A stretch of 20,078 nucleotides of DNA. It comes from a virus. Below are positions 1 through 7,946 of the stretch, one piece after another (position 1 is the first letter of the stretch; every line of letters begins with the position of its first letter). The DNA lies in the IMG/VR virus record IMGVR_UViG_3300020171_000576, positions 1-20,078 of that record; one strand, written 5' to 3'. The notes under the pieces are model-generated. The model was not told where the DNA came from and made no database searches. It was given only the letters and a program-made list of their open reading frames with translations. The translations under genes were made by a program, and so were the position numbers.

Positions 1-193
1 CTGCACCCTCTGTTATCGCAGGAGTCCCTGTTGCTTGATACTTGTCTGATATTTCGGGTGGTAAAGCCCTCCTACCTTCGTCGGCTGGCAATGCCCCACC
101 TCCAGTTAAACTCATACCGTAATAGGGGCCATAACTTTCACCGGTTAAAGCCTTTCGACGAGTTCCGTAATAAGGTGTGTCGTAGACAGCCAT
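1..193 (-). CDS. Partial CDS, unknown phage protein (N-terminal 64 residues)
   Basis: An open frame starts with ATG at 193 and runs off the left edge without a stop. AGGAGG lies 6 nt before the ATG. The visible 64 residues begin MAVYDTPYYGTRR and are rich in Gly, Tyr and Pro, with YYG repeated twice, a GGGALPADEGRRALPPE stretch, and no membrane segment or signal peptide. It is the last visible gene of the minus-strand tail block, 26 nt after the preceding gene, so a virion or late-tail role is plausible. I do not recognise the family. Confidence 0.75.
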   Translation of the reverse strand, partial: MAVYDTPYYGTRRKALTGESYGPYYGMSLTGGGALPADEGRRALPPEISDKYQATGTPAITEGA

Positions 194-219
194 TTTCTTC
201 CTCCTATACTTATTTCATC

Positions 220-537
220 TTACGTAACGGTTTTTTTAGTCTTTTTTTCTTTTCTCTCAATTAACCTTTTTATTTGTGGAGTCCAATCCTGTTCTTTTCC
301 ATAAAATTCATAACCCAAACGATCATCTGGTACACATTCTTTCTCTAAATCAATACCACCCTCGCAATCTGATGAAAAAAATTCCATATAAGTATATGTT
401 TCTTCATCCATATATCCTTCGACTAATGCCACCCCCAAAATAGGCCATCTATATGCTTCCTTTTTTTCAAAATCATATCCTACATAATTTACTACAAAAG
501 GAACTGGAGCAATTTGCAGAATCCGTGGTTCTTTCAT
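220..537 (-). CDS. Hypothetical small acidic protein, 105 aa
   Basis: I chose the ATG at 537 because GGAGG lies 7 nt upstream. An in-frame TTG at 543 directly abuts the Shine-Dalgarno and is an unlikely start. The protein has a hydrophobic beta-type core (ILQIAPVPFVVNYVGYDF), an acidic aromatic middle and a Lys-rich C-terminus (ERKEKKTKKTVT). It has no signal peptide, transmembrane segment or cysteine pair motif. It lies between the tail-nozzle gene and the left-edge gene, and a possible promoter lies just upstream inside the end of the nozzle gene. Function is unknown. Confidence 0.72.
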   Translation of the reverse strand: MKEPRILQIAPVPFVVNYVGYDFEKKEAYRWPILGVALVEGYMDEETYTYMEFFSSDCEGGIDLEKECVPDDRLGYEFYGKEQDWTPQIKRLIERKEKKTKKTVT

Positions 538-560
538 TTTCAACCTCCTTTGTTAGAATA

Positions 561-589
561 GTTATACTATAAAACACTTTCTCTCACAA
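561..589 (-). promoter_or_regulatory. Possible sigma70-like promoter before the 105-aa gene
   Basis: Reading the minus strand, TTGTGA (584-589) is followed after 17 nt by TATAAC (561-566). A start site near 554 would give a leader of about 17 nt carrying the AGGAGG of the next gene. It overlaps the last codons of the upstream tail gene. The -35 matches only four of six consensus bases, so this is a tentative call. Confidence 0.3.
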
Positions 590-3431
590 TTTCGTGCATG
601 ATTCCCAATCCCACTGGCTCGAAAGCCACAGCTTCATTATCTGTTGTCAAAGAACAGAGAATACTATGGAAAAGGAAGTTCCCCCAATTAACAGATTTAG
701 TTGACCTTACAAATCTATTTGTCGTGTTCCTCACCGCAAGGGTAATGGAAGCGGAAGAACTTGTATTAATCCCATCCCCGAAGTGGGTAACTGAAACAGT
801 ATTCGTAGTCGTGGTTTTGGCTACGGCAATTAACCTAAAATGTCGAATTGCTGTTTCAATATTATATCCACCAAAGGGAATGTCGAGTGTCTTAAATTGG
901 CTTACGATACTGTTGGTGTCAAACGTAGTTCCATACTCAAGTCTTTCAATAAATCCCGTATCAATTCCTCCATAATTAAAGTTATTCCCGTTTGTATCTT
1001 TTACTGAAAATCCTATTTGTAGATACTTCCCTGTTCCCCTATCTATCTCAAACCATTTCCTTTTAAGAAGACTATAAACGAACTCTTTATTTAATGTAGT
1101 TGCACCTGCCCCACTCGCAAAACACCAATGGTATTCGTATCTGGATTCATCGTAGAAAGCGGTTGAACTACCCTTCATCAAATCGGGAATAAACTCAGAT
1201 TTTGTTCTATCAAAATAATTAGCAATATCTCCGCTTATCGGGCTTATCACATTTCCATCAAATATGACTACGGCATTTTCTGCCTGCCAGATAAGGACGT
1301 GTTTCGTTAATCCAGGGGCTATCTCATAACCCATATCGCAAGACCTTAATGTTTTTGGGGCAACACATCCGGTATTATCTCCGATTTTGTATTTCTTATA
1401 GTCTTGTGGAACAGTTCCATCTACCAACCATGCCTCGTCTTTTTTCAGTATGATGAGGTTGTCATAAATATTGCTTCCGAATCTGGTAAATAAGGTTGCT
1501 CCACACATTAAAGGTTCTTCATTCCCGAAGTATAAAGTCGTAGAATCACTTCCATTAAAAATAACGACTGTATCTTGACCAGAACATAATGCAGAGTTTC
1601 TTTTGTTTGAAGTTTCATCCAATAACCAAACCCTATTTTGCCACACAACAGGCCAGGAATATCCGGTTACGACTTTCTGGGCCGGTATTCCAGTAACAGC
1701 ATCAAGATAAACGTTTGCACTTAACGTCGCATTAAATGATATTTTATAATAGTGCCAGAGATCGCCGGTTGATATGGAACTCTTGAATTCAGACGAAGCA
1801 ACGGGGGCATCCCAGGTAACAGACCCACTTTTAGAAAAAGAGGTTCCTACGGTTCTTGTGCCATCATCTATCGTGCCTACCGAAGTCCAGGCCGTTCCAT
1901 TCCAGTAAGAAACAGTCATAATGCAAGCAGCGGTATTCGCTTTTCCGGTAACAATATTAAATCCAATTCCTGTCATCCTTTCGGCAAAACCACAGACCAG
2001 AAAACTGGCCGTAGCCAAAGAACTTATATCGGAATAGGTTAAAACTGCTGCGGCCACATAATCCTGAACTAAAACATTATAAGTCTCATCAGTATATGCG
2101 CCACTTATATTTTTCATGTAAGACAAAACCGGTCTATCGTTACCATCCCAGAGGTCAACCATCTGCTGAAAAGGACCATCAAGGGTAACATGATAAATGG
2201 AGGTAGTGGCATCTATTCCTGTAAATGTGAATAGATACCAATAGGCATAGACGTTGTTAATGATTCTTGGTTTGGCAACAGCAACCGTGGTATCGAAGGT
2301 TATCCAACCACTGGTTCCCGCCAATAAGGACAGGGTTTTACCAGCAACCAAGTCTGTCTGATCGTCAAGGGTTGTAACGGCTGTCCAGACAGAATTTGCC
2401 CAGTAAGATACGGTTACTGTTGCGGCTGACGTATTAGCAACTGAAACATAGAATTTAACCCCCTTGATGGGTCTTGTGGAAGCCACATAAACATAAGCCG
2501 GACTTACACTGAGGGTTGCCCTGTTTAAACTATCATTGATTGTATTGTTTATTTGTTCCGTGCTATCATATAAGTATGTAGTTCCCTCATCCAGTCCACC
2601 AGTAAGAGTTGCCGCACCCCAAGTTAAAGTGACAGCAACCTCGGTTGTGGCTATGCTATTACCCGAAGTCCCTGCCGTCTTTGCCTGAAATACCTGTGTC
2701 GTATCTGCGTTAGTAGTGGCAGTAACGGTAGGATGGACTGCCGCACATTTATAATCTGTATCTGGAGTTCCCGTGTGGTTCACGGCAGACTTTAGGTTAT
2801 CGAGGGCAACTGCCGCACTCCCACCTATTAAAACTTCACCCTCCGTTGGAGTCAATGCTGTTTTGAACGTATATACCTTAACATCAATAGTAACCGTATC
2901 CCCATCCGTAGGGGCAACTCCAGAAGAGGTCAAGGTTCCAGTAGCTGCAACAGAGGTGCTTTTTAAAATAAACCCTGCACAACGGTATTCACTCCCCCCC
3001 CAGACGCAAGCATCCTTGCCATTGGCATAAGTTGCACACCCATCTGGGGCATTGCTGAATTCCCCTGTCAATGCTCCAGAGGTATCAGACCATATTTCGG
3101 TTGCAGTAAAATTCCCTGCACTTGGGATTGCGGTAATGTTTTCGTATACTTTGGATGTTGCATCAGCCTTAAATGCCTGCACCAGAACATGAGATTCAGC
3201 GGGTTGACTCTTTCTGAAATGGAATCCAGCCCTCGGTTTGAGATAATCTGCATTGATTACAGAGGTATTGATCTTGGTCATTCCAGTAATGGACTTAGGG
3301 GTTATATCCCCATATCTCATATTCTTTAAGACTTGGAAATCCCCTTCAGCCAACGAACTTCCATCAATGGCCGTTATTAGCTTTCCACTAAGGGGAATAT
3401 TCACATATTTTAGGATAGATTTTTCTGGCAT
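567..3431 (-). CDS. Tail nozzle-like virion protein, 954 aa
   Basis: This is the largest gene, starting 1 nt after the stop of the adaptor candidate. After a short N-terminal arm, residues about 163-281 form a Thr/Ala/Gly-rich beta domain (GDTVTI, VYTFKTAL, KTAGTSGNSIATTE, ATLTGG) that I recognise as an insert seen in various phage structural proteins. Residues about 325-418 and 488-582 are two related beta-sandwich modules sharing TVSYW...W(T/S)xV and a later DxVTG or HVTLDG strand. From about 590 on, a pattern of VVWQNRVWLL, TLYFGNEEP and LIILKKDEAWLVDG resembles the propeller-like tail nozzle proteins of short-tailed phages (T7 gp12 or P22 gp10 type). The context after an adaptor supports this. 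It is longer than T7 gp12 because of the extra domains. A tail hub or other large tail protein is the alternative. Confidence 0.7.
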   Translation of the reverse strand: MPEKSILKYVNIPLSGKLITAIDGSSLAEGDFQVLKNMRYGDITPKSITGMTKINTSVINADYLKPRAGFHFRKSQPAESHVLVQAFKADATSKVYENITAIPSAGNFTATEIWSDTSGALTGEFSNAPDGCATYANGKDACVWGGSEYRCAGFILKSTSVAATGTLTSSGVAPTDGDTVTIDVKVYTFKTALTPTEGEVLIGGSAAVALDNLKSAVNHTGTPDTDYKCAAVHPTVTATTNADTTQVFQAKTAGTSGNSIATTEVAVTLTWGAATLTGGLDEGTTYLYDSTEQINNTINDSLNRATLSVSPAYVYVASTRPIKGVKFYVSVANTSAATVTVSYWANSVWTAVTTLDDQTDLVAGKTLSLLAGTSGWITFDTTVAVAKPRIINNVYAYWYLFTFTGIDATTSIYHVTLDGPFQQMVDLWDGNDRPVLSYMKNISGAYTDETYNVLVQDYVAAAVLTYSDISSLATASFLVCGFAERMTGIGFNIVTGKANTAACIMTVSYWNGTAWTSVGTIDDGTRTVGTSFSKSGSVTWDAPVASSEFKSSISTGDLWHYYKISFNATLSANVYLDAVTGIPAQKVVTGYSWPVVWQNRVWLLDETSNKRNSALCSGQDTVVIFNGSDSTTLYFGNEEPLMCGATLFTRFGSNIYDNLIILKKDEAWLVDGTVPQDYKKYKIGDNTGCVAPKTLRSCDMGYEIAPGLTKHVLIWQAENAVVIFDGNVISPISGDIANYFDRTKSEFIPDLMKGSSTAFYDESRYEYHWCFASGAGATTLNKEFVYSLLKRKWFEIDRGTGKYLQIGFSVKDTNGNNFNYGGIDTGFIERLEYGTTFDTNSIVSQFKTLDIPFGGYNIETAIRHFRLIAVAKTTTTNTVSVTHFGDGINTSSSASITLAVRNTTNRFVRSTKSVNWGNFLFHSILCSLTTDNEAVAFEPVGLGIMHEIVRESVL

Positions 3432-3432
3432 A

Positions 3433-4380
3433 TTATTTAAATGTCCCCGACCTTCCTGCTGGCTTATTGAAATTCACACCAAAACCGACTTTCCTCATCC
3501 CCTGTTGCAAATCGGCATTTAACTGTCTTGTAGTTAAATCCCAATACTTGTACCAGGCATCCCCGTAATTCAGTTCCCTATCCCGATATTTGAGTAACCA
3601 AGAGGCATATTTAACCAGTGCAGACTGGAATCCAGGGGCAAAGTTGTATCTCCTGTAATAAGAATACACTGGATCAGGCTTCTGGATATAAGGAACGGTA
3701 ATGGTATGTCCAGAGGTTGAAGAAGTAGGATCAATAATCAGTCTCAACCTACCCTGTGGATTGATGATATAGGTATCCCCTAACGTGAAATAGTTGAGTG
3801 TGCCATCGAATAAGGCACATACAACGGCAGTTGTAGAGGTTATGGCTACAACTACCCCATGACTGCCATCAGTCGTGTTGTGGACTAAATCCCCGACCTT
3901 GACGGTGCTCAAATCAGTGCCATTGAGGGTAGATTCTCCCCCGCCCGTCCCAAATATCGTATAGGATTGACTCATTACACTGGTAGAGGCAGCCGTCCCT
4001 GTAACTTGGGTAACTTCGGAGGCATCAATGATTGAAAAACGACTTGGGATAGAGGTTTCCGTAGTGTTATTTGCCAATACGATTGAATCATAAGCATCAA
4101 AGTAGATGAAATGGGTGTTACTCCCATCGTTATATTTGATGAAGTATTTGTTCTGATCGCTTGACAGATAAAGTTTTAGAAAGTTAGGGTTGAGGTTGTA
4201 TGAGGATGTGCCATCAACAGAAGTTATGGACTGAGTTGTCCTGAAGGCACTTGTCCTGGCAGCAGTTGCCAAGGCAGCCTGATAACCACAATCGTAAGCT
4301 GTCTTTAGGTCAAGCCATACCGAAGTAGATTGTTCGGATAAGACCTGCCGAAGTTCTCTTAAATATGATTGACCATCCAT
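3433..4380 (-). CDS. Head-tail adaptor candidate (tail tubular A-like), 315 aa
   Basis: The ATG at 4380 is preceded by AAGGGGA. The N-terminus (SYLRELRQVLSEQSTSVW followed by LKTAYDCGYQAALATAAR) is a pair of helices like those that open phage adaptor and connector proteins. The middle is beta-rich, with a loop containing GTGGGESTLNGTDLSTVKVGD and then a strand pair, and the C-terminus returns to helix (FQSALVKYASWLLKYRDRELNYGDAWYKYWDL). This helix-beta-helix plan and its place directly before the nozzle-like gene match the adaptor-nozzle pair of short-tailed phages (T7 gp11-gp12). The assignment rests on architecture and context, not on a clear family motif. Confidence 0.6.
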   Translation of the reverse strand: MDGQSYLRELRQVLSEQSTSVWLDLKTAYDCGYQAALATAARTSAFRTTQSITSVDGTSSYNLNPNFLKLYLSSDQNKYFIKYNDGSNTHFIYFDAYDSIVLANNTTETSIPSRFSIIDASEVTQVTGTAASTSVMSQSYTIFGTGGGESTLNGTDLSTVKVGDLVHNTTDGSHGVVVAITSTTAVVCALFDGTLNYFTLGDTYIINPQGRLRLIIDPTSSTSGHTITVPYIQKPDPVYSYYRRYNFAPGFQSALVKYASWLLKYRDRELNYGDAWYKYWDLTTRQLNADLQQGMRKVGFGVNFNKPAGRSGTFK

Positions 4381-4391
4381 TTTTAGTCCCC

Positions 4392-4568
4392 TTATGGTTT
4401 TATCGGTTTTTCCAGATTTCTATAAATTGCCCATTTACATGTTGGACACAGTAATGATCCATACATAGGAATATCGTCAAATAAAAATTCTTCACAATTT
4501 GGACAATAACCATACTTCGGTAAGAGTTTTTTATACGCTTGACTTAATTTCCTTATGACTTTCTTCAT
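4392..4568 (-). CDS. Small zinc-ribbon protein, 58 aa
   Basis: This small gene starts at the ATG in a TAATG junction, so its first base is the last base of the upstream stop codon. AAGGAGAG lies just upstream, and translational coupling is likely. The protein opens with a basic helix (MKKVIRKLSQAYKKLLPKYG), then has CPNC at residues 22-25 and CPTC at 41-44, a classic zinc-ribbon spacing. The C-terminus is KWAIYRNLEKPIKP. Function is unknown. Zinc binding and nucleic-acid or protein contact are inferred from the cysteine pattern. Confidence 0.75.
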   Translation of the reverse strand: MKKVIRKLSQAYKKLLPKYGYCPNCEEFLFDDIPMYGSLLCPTCKWAIYRNLEKPIKP

Positions 4569-5323
4569 TAATCTCTCCTTAAATACTCGATGTCGGTCGG
4601 CTGTTCCAGCATTTTAGAGGCAATCTTATAAACCTTTTCAGCCTCATTCCTTGTGATTTTTCCATCCCTTATCGTGATCCCACAGTCTTTTATAAACCCA
4701 GCCTGACAGTCACTTGTCACCCTTATGATAGGTTCGGTCATTCTCCTAACTTCTTCGTGAGCATCTGCTAAACCTTTTTCCCTCTGCGATCTGGTAAAAT
4801 GAGCTTCTCCGATGGATTCACCCAACTCCCCTCTCATTTTAAGGATTGCATCCTGTTCAGACCCCTTTAATTTGGGGGTTTCTTCGTTAATCTTGCTCAA
4901 CCTTTCTTTTCTTTGAGACAACTTCTCCCTGAACTTTGCCTTTGCAGGATAAGGGATTGCCTCTTGATCCAATGCCATTTCGTCCTGTGCAATACCTCTC
5001 TCCAGTTCATCCTTTTGCTGATCGAAATACCAGGCCGGAAACTCTGATGTAATCTTCCCCTTGCTGTCCCGATCCACAGACCCAAAGATTTTCATGTCCC
5101 TTTTGGGAATGATTATTTCAGGGGCAACCGGAGAAGAAACAGTTTTGGAGGAAACTTTAAGTATTGGAAGTTTATCTAATTTCTCTATAATTGGAACCAT
5201 ATTAAAAATATCGTTCTTTTTTGTCTCCCAATACTTTTTCCTTCCCTCTACCATTTTTTTCTTGTGTTCATCACTCAAAACCCTCTTTACCCTTCCATCT
5301 ACACTTCGTCCCTCAACCTGCAT
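4568..5323 (-). CDS. Phage protein with NUMOD3-like N-terminus, 251 aa
   Basis: The ATG at 5323 follows AAAAGGAGG at good spacing. Residues about 13-36 (VLSDEHKKKMVEGRKKYWE) look like a NUMOD3-type DNA-binding repeat, a short module usually attached to homing endonucleases. No nuclease motif follows. The central part holds FPAWYFDQQKDELERGIAQDE and then a highly charged, probably coiled-coil stretch (residues about 110-175). The C-terminus has DCGITIRDGKITRNEAEKVYKIASKM. It lies between the beta-helix gene and the adaptor region, so a structural or assembly role is possible. I do not recognise the whole family. Confidence 0.72.
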   Translation of the reverse strand: MQVEGRSVDGRVKRVLSDEHKKKMVEGRKKYWETKKNDIFNMVPIIEKLDKLPILKVSSKTVSSPVAPEIIIPKRDMKIFGSVDRDSKGKITSEFPAWYFDQQKDELERGIAQDEMALDQEAIPYPAKAKFREKLSQRKERLSKINEETPKLKGSEQDAILKMRGELGESIGEAHFTRSQREKGLADAHEEVRRMTEPIIRVTSDCQAGFIKDCGITIRDGKITRNEAEKVYKIASKMLEQPTDIEYLRRD

Positions 5324-5338
5324 AAATAATACCTCCTT

Positions 5339-5494
5339 TTAGAATTTTTTAGCCTTTGCAATAAACGGCTGTTTCACTGTTTTCTCTGTAAGTTCCAGAA
5401 GGTCTATGATCTCGTTTACCTTCTCTTCAAGCAGTATGATGTGAATTTTTATCTCTGCTCCTCCAGGTTCTTTTAACACTTCAAGTTTTTCCAT
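5339..5494 (-). CDS. Small helical protein, 51 aa
   Basis: A short gene begins with ATG at 5494, with AGGAG 7 nt upstream, and stops at 5339, where the TAA runs into the Shine-Dalgarno of the next gene. The translation begins MEKLEVLKEPGGAEIKIHI and continues as an amphipathic helix with hydrophobic positions every three to four residues (LLEEKVNEIIDLLELTEKTV), then a basic tail ending AKAKKF. It is the first gene after the hairpin at 5512-5540. Function is unknown; a small assembly or chaperone-type protein would fit the helix but is only inference. Confidence 0.7.
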   Translation of the reverse strand: MEKLEVLKEPGGAEIKIHIILLEEKVNEIIDLLELTEKTVKQPFIAKAKKF

Positions 5495-5511
5495 ATATTC
5501 TCTCCTTTAAA

Positions 5512-5540
5512 ATGGGGTGAGATTTAAAATCCCACCCCAT
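5512..5540 (-). terminator. Strong hairpin, probable Rho-independent terminator
   Basis: A near-perfect inverted repeat of 29 nt lies six bases after the stop of the beta-helix gene. The stem is ATGGGGTGGGAT paired with ATCTCACCCCAT, with a single G-T wobble and an AT-rich loop, and it is followed on the minus strand by TTTT. The U-tract is short, so read-through is likely. It may mainly lower expression of the downstream genes or protect the 3' end of the capsid and beta-helix mRNA. The symmetry means it could also act on the plus strand. Confidence 0.7.
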
Positions 5541-5546
5541 AATTTA

Positions 5547-6653
5547 TTATGATGTTGGCTCTACGGCAATACCAGCATTCGCAACATTTGTTACGGGCAT
5601 ATTAACTGAATACATAAGAGAACCAAGAGGATTTTGACCTGCCCTTACTATACGCCATTCAGCATAATTATGTGCCGAACAATCAACTATACCGACCTGA
5701 TGCCACGATAAAGAATTATCATCAAATACAGTAGTCTGATTGGCTGCCGCAGCTGCCATATAGTTTTGGAATGTACATCTAATGAACCAATGTACCCTAT
5801 CCATTGCCTCATCACCGGTAGGAACACCAGTCCCGCTACCTACCCTAACCATCGGAACAGTAATCGTTCCAGCACTTCGAGAAAGAAACAAACAATCTCT
5901 AAACATTCCATTCTGTGGGCCAACACCGGCAGCAGCACCAGAATCCCCCGTGCCACCATAGTGTAAATGACCCTGATACGCTACAGCCCTATCACCACCA
6001 AAGGTATTCTGACCTATGATACATTCCTCAAACATATAATTTGAGGCTCCAGAACCAATATCCAAAGAGCAGTTGCTTATGGTGTTCTGGGCTGTATCCA
6101 TACAACCATGAAAAGTGCAACGGCTAAAATAATTTCCATAAGCCGTATTAGTTGTAATACCACCAACTCTAACGGCACCAAGATTTGTGGCTGCTGCACC
6201 AGAATTAACAAAATCCATACCATAGAAATTGTTCCTATAGCCAGTTACTTTCACAGTCCACGGAACAGCCGCAGTATCACAATAGATAGTAACATTGTGC
6301 ATATCACGACTTGCTATTGTTCCAGCGGCAGTTATAAAATTGTTCGGGCCACCAGTGCCTACATAGTTGATATTGTTCTTGGTAAGATTTGTCTGTGTGG
6401 TTGTCGTATAGAGACCAGGGGTTACAAAGATTGTATCACTCTGACCACTCGTACAAGCATCATGAGCTTCCTGTAATGTTGCAAAGATATGGTCATCGTC
6501 TACTTTTTCTCTTAAATTGTCATACCAAAGATTGGTACTCTCTTTGGCAGCAACTACCCAATAAATATTCCCAATTCCAATACCCCAGTCTATCCCTGGC
6601 ATTACTGGAACACCAAAACTTGAAATTCCATGAGGAAATCGTGATATTGTCAT
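5547..6653 (-). CDS. Right-handed beta-helix virion protein, 368 aa
   Basis: The ATG at 6653 follows AAAAGGAGAAGAAA. The N-terminus contains FGVPVMPGIDWG and a GNIYWVV strand, then HIFATLQEAHDACTSGQSDTIFVTPGLY, the usual entry of pectate-lyase-like right-handed beta-helices (repeated-event set-up, then PG-Y). Later coils include NVTIYC, NNFYGMDFVNSGA, NYFSRCTFHGC, YMFEECIIGQNTF and WFIRCTFQNY, spaced as in parallel helix rungs. There is no signal peptide, unlike the beta-helix proteins further upstream in the operon. It follows the capsid gene apart from the homing endonuclease insert, so it may be a head decoration, head fibre or tailspike protein. I see no catalytic residues that would prove polysaccharide cleavage. 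Confidence 0.75.
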   Translation of the reverse strand: MTISRFPHGISSFGVPVMPGIDWGIGIGNIYWVVAAKESTNLWYDNLREKVDDDHIFATLQEAHDACTSGQSDTIFVTPGLYTTTTQTNLTKNNINYVGTGGPNNFITAAGTIASRDMHNVTIYCDTAAVPWTVKVTGYRNNFYGMDFVNSGAAATNLGAVRVGGITTNTAYGNYFSRCTFHGCMDTAQNTISNCSLDIGSGASNYMFEECIIGQNTFGGDRAVAYQGHLHYGGTGDSGAAAGVGPQNGMFRDCLFLSRSAGTITVPMVRVGSGTGVPTGDEAMDRVHWFIRCTFQNYMAAAAANQTTVFDDNSLSWHQVGIVDCSAHNYAEWRIVRAGQNPLGSLMYSVNMPVTNVANAGIAVEPTS

Positions 6654-6773
6654 TTTCTTCTCCTTTTTTATTCAGTGCGTCCGCCCTGTCTAATGCACAC
6701 GCTGGGGGAATCAAACCCTCCACTTAAACGAAGCTGGCAACCGAACCCTCGTCAGGTTTTGGATGCCCTTTAT
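6654..6773 (-). other. Non-coding 120-nt stretch with a hairpin and T-arm-like direct repeats
   Basis: Between the LAGLIDADG gene and the beta-helix gene lies a GC-richer stretch with no ORF that has a good ribosome binding site. On the minus strand it holds an imperfect hairpin at 6673-6704 (CAGCGTGTGC pairing with GGACGCACTG, two mismatches and one wobble). Two 15-nt direct repeats lie at 6736-6750 and 6706-6720 (GAGGGTTCGGTTGCC and GAGGGTTTGATTCCC, 12 of 15 identical). The repeats resemble tRNA T-arms, but no complete tRNA cloverleaf can be folded. It may be a leader of the beta-helix mRNA or a remnant of the homing endonuclease insertion. Confidence 0.35.
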
Positions 6774-7250
6774 TTAATTTTCAAATTGTTCAACTTCAGC
6801 CAATCTTTCAAATTTAGGCCGATTTAAAAATTTAACAGCTTCATAATATTTCTGCCTACTTTCCCAATTCTCCTTTGTAACTTTTACTTTTGGCAAACCT
6901 TTTGCCCACTTGGGAAATAATAATTTTTGAAACATAATTGCCAACTCTGCTTGCTTATTTTTAATTCTCAAATATGGCAATATTGTTTCAAGAAATATGG
7001 AAGCCCTAATAGATTCCATTCTTAAATCGGGACAATGTTTCTGTTTAATATGACCATAATTTGGATTTGCTATTCTTCCTCCAAATTTGCTTTGAATAAA
7101 TTTCAAAACATCTAACGTATTTTGGCCAATGGAAATATTAAGTTCATATGATAATTTTCCATTTTTATGATGAGCCATTCTTACAATTACAGACCCTTCT
7201 CCATCGAAAAAGCCTGCAATATAAGATTTCTCTAATTCGGTAATTTCCAT
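6774..7250 (-). CDS. LAGLIDADG homing endonuclease, 158 aa
   Basis: Residues 10-20 read YIAGFFDGEGS, a clear single LAGLIDADG motif, with the acidic residue pair D16/E18 in the active-site loop. The remainder (NISIGQNTLDVLKFIQSKFGG, then basic GHIKQKH, RASIFLETILPYL and KNKQAELAI) follows the alpha-beta-beta-alpha fold of single-motif enzymes, which act as homodimers and cut long DNA sites. The start at 7250 is 3 nt after the stop of the HNH gene, and GGAG lies 9 nt upstream, so the two form one unit. The length fits intact single-motif enzymes. The target site is not visible here. Confidence 0.9.
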   Translation of the reverse strand: MEITELEKSYIAGFFDGEGSVIVRMAHHKNGKLSYELNISIGQNTLDVLKFIQSKFGGRIANPNYGHIKQKHCPDLRMESIRASIFLETILPYLRIKNKQAELAIMFQKLLFPKWAKGLPKVKVTKENWESRQKYYEAVKFLNRPKFERLAEVEQFEN

Positions 7251-7253
7251 CCT

Positions 7254-7910
7254 TCAATTCTCCTTTAAGCTGGAGGTGACTTTCCTCGTCAGAAAGCCAC
7301 CCCCCTTAGGTTTTCGTTTTAAATAAAGTTCTTTGTGATACTCAAGAACCTTATCCCTGTTTCTCTCATAATATTGTTTCTGCCTTGCAATTCTTACCTC
7401 ACGATGTTTCTCGTAATATAACTTATCCGTTTGTCTCTTTGTTTCCTTATTGCGTTCCCTACCCTCCAACACTTTCCTTTTTCTTACTACTTCAGCACAT
7501 TCCAGAGAACAATATTTGGGAAAACCTTTTTTGGGTTTATACATCTTTTTACATTCAGAACAAGGCTTCTCCAATAATCCATATTTTTCTCTTTTGTACT
7601 GAAGCCCATGTTTACTGAGACCAAATTTCCTTTGAACCTCGGTAAGTGTTGGAGATGAACTAATCGCTTCCAGTAACTCTTCAGGAGAGACAGGTTTTCT
7701 TTCTGTCCCCCCATGAAGTTTTGTATGACATGATAAACAAAGAAGGATTTGAAATTTATGGTCAGCCTTATCTCGTAAATGGTGAACCGCAATTTTACGA
7801 TTTTCAAATTGTTCACCACACATTGCACAAACTGGACCAAACCTTTCAAGAAGAATCCTCCTTTTGCCACCATGCCTTGCTTTGTCCTTGTAGTCTTGAT
7901 GTGAAAACAT
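7254..7910 (-). CDS. HNH endonuclease with additional zinc finger, 218 aa
   Basis: The ATG at 7910 follows AAAGGAG with 8 nt spacing. The HNH core spans residues about 25-67: CAMC (28-31), VHH (H43-H44), then CLSCHTKLH with C58, C61, H62 and H66. The Asn usual in the middle of the motif is not evident (DKADHKFQIL). Residues about 75-111 look like a helix-turn-helix or NUMOD-type DNA-binding segment (TLTEVQRKFGLSKHGLQ). A second four-cysteine site (C117, C120, C134, C138) follows, then a long Lys/Arg/Glu helix with repeated YYE. It probably cleaves DNA as a homing endonuclease. It has its own promoter and is followed closely by the LAGLIDADG gene. Confidence 0.87.
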   Translation of the reverse strand: MFSHQDYKDKARHGGKRRILLERFGPVCAMCGEQFENRKIAVHHLRDKADHKFQILLCLSCHTKLHGGTERKPVSPEELLEAISSSPTLTEVQRKFGLSKHGLQYKREKYGLLEKPCSECKKMYKPKKGFPKYCSLECAEVVRKRKVLEGRERNKETKRQTDKLYYEKHREVRIARQKQYYERNRDKVLEYHKELYLKRKPKGGGFLTRKVTSSLKEN

Positions 7911-7946
7911 AATCTATTCTCCTTTCTTCATTGGATTATAGATTAT

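Noticed and set aside
598-975. Plus-strand open frames, for example this one, and others opposite the fibre and terminase genes
   Set aside because: They lie opposite strong minus-strand genes, lack ribosome sites and show no recognisable domain.
6520-6723. A minus-strand 67-aa frame overlapping the start of the beta-helix gene
   Set aside because: It begins in the non-coding gap without a ribosome site and runs out of frame through the well-supported beta-helix gene.
6654-6773. A tRNA gene suggested by two T-arm-like sequences
   Set aside because: No matching 5' acceptor strand, D-arm or anticodon arm can be placed on either strand, so only the T-arm resemblance remains.
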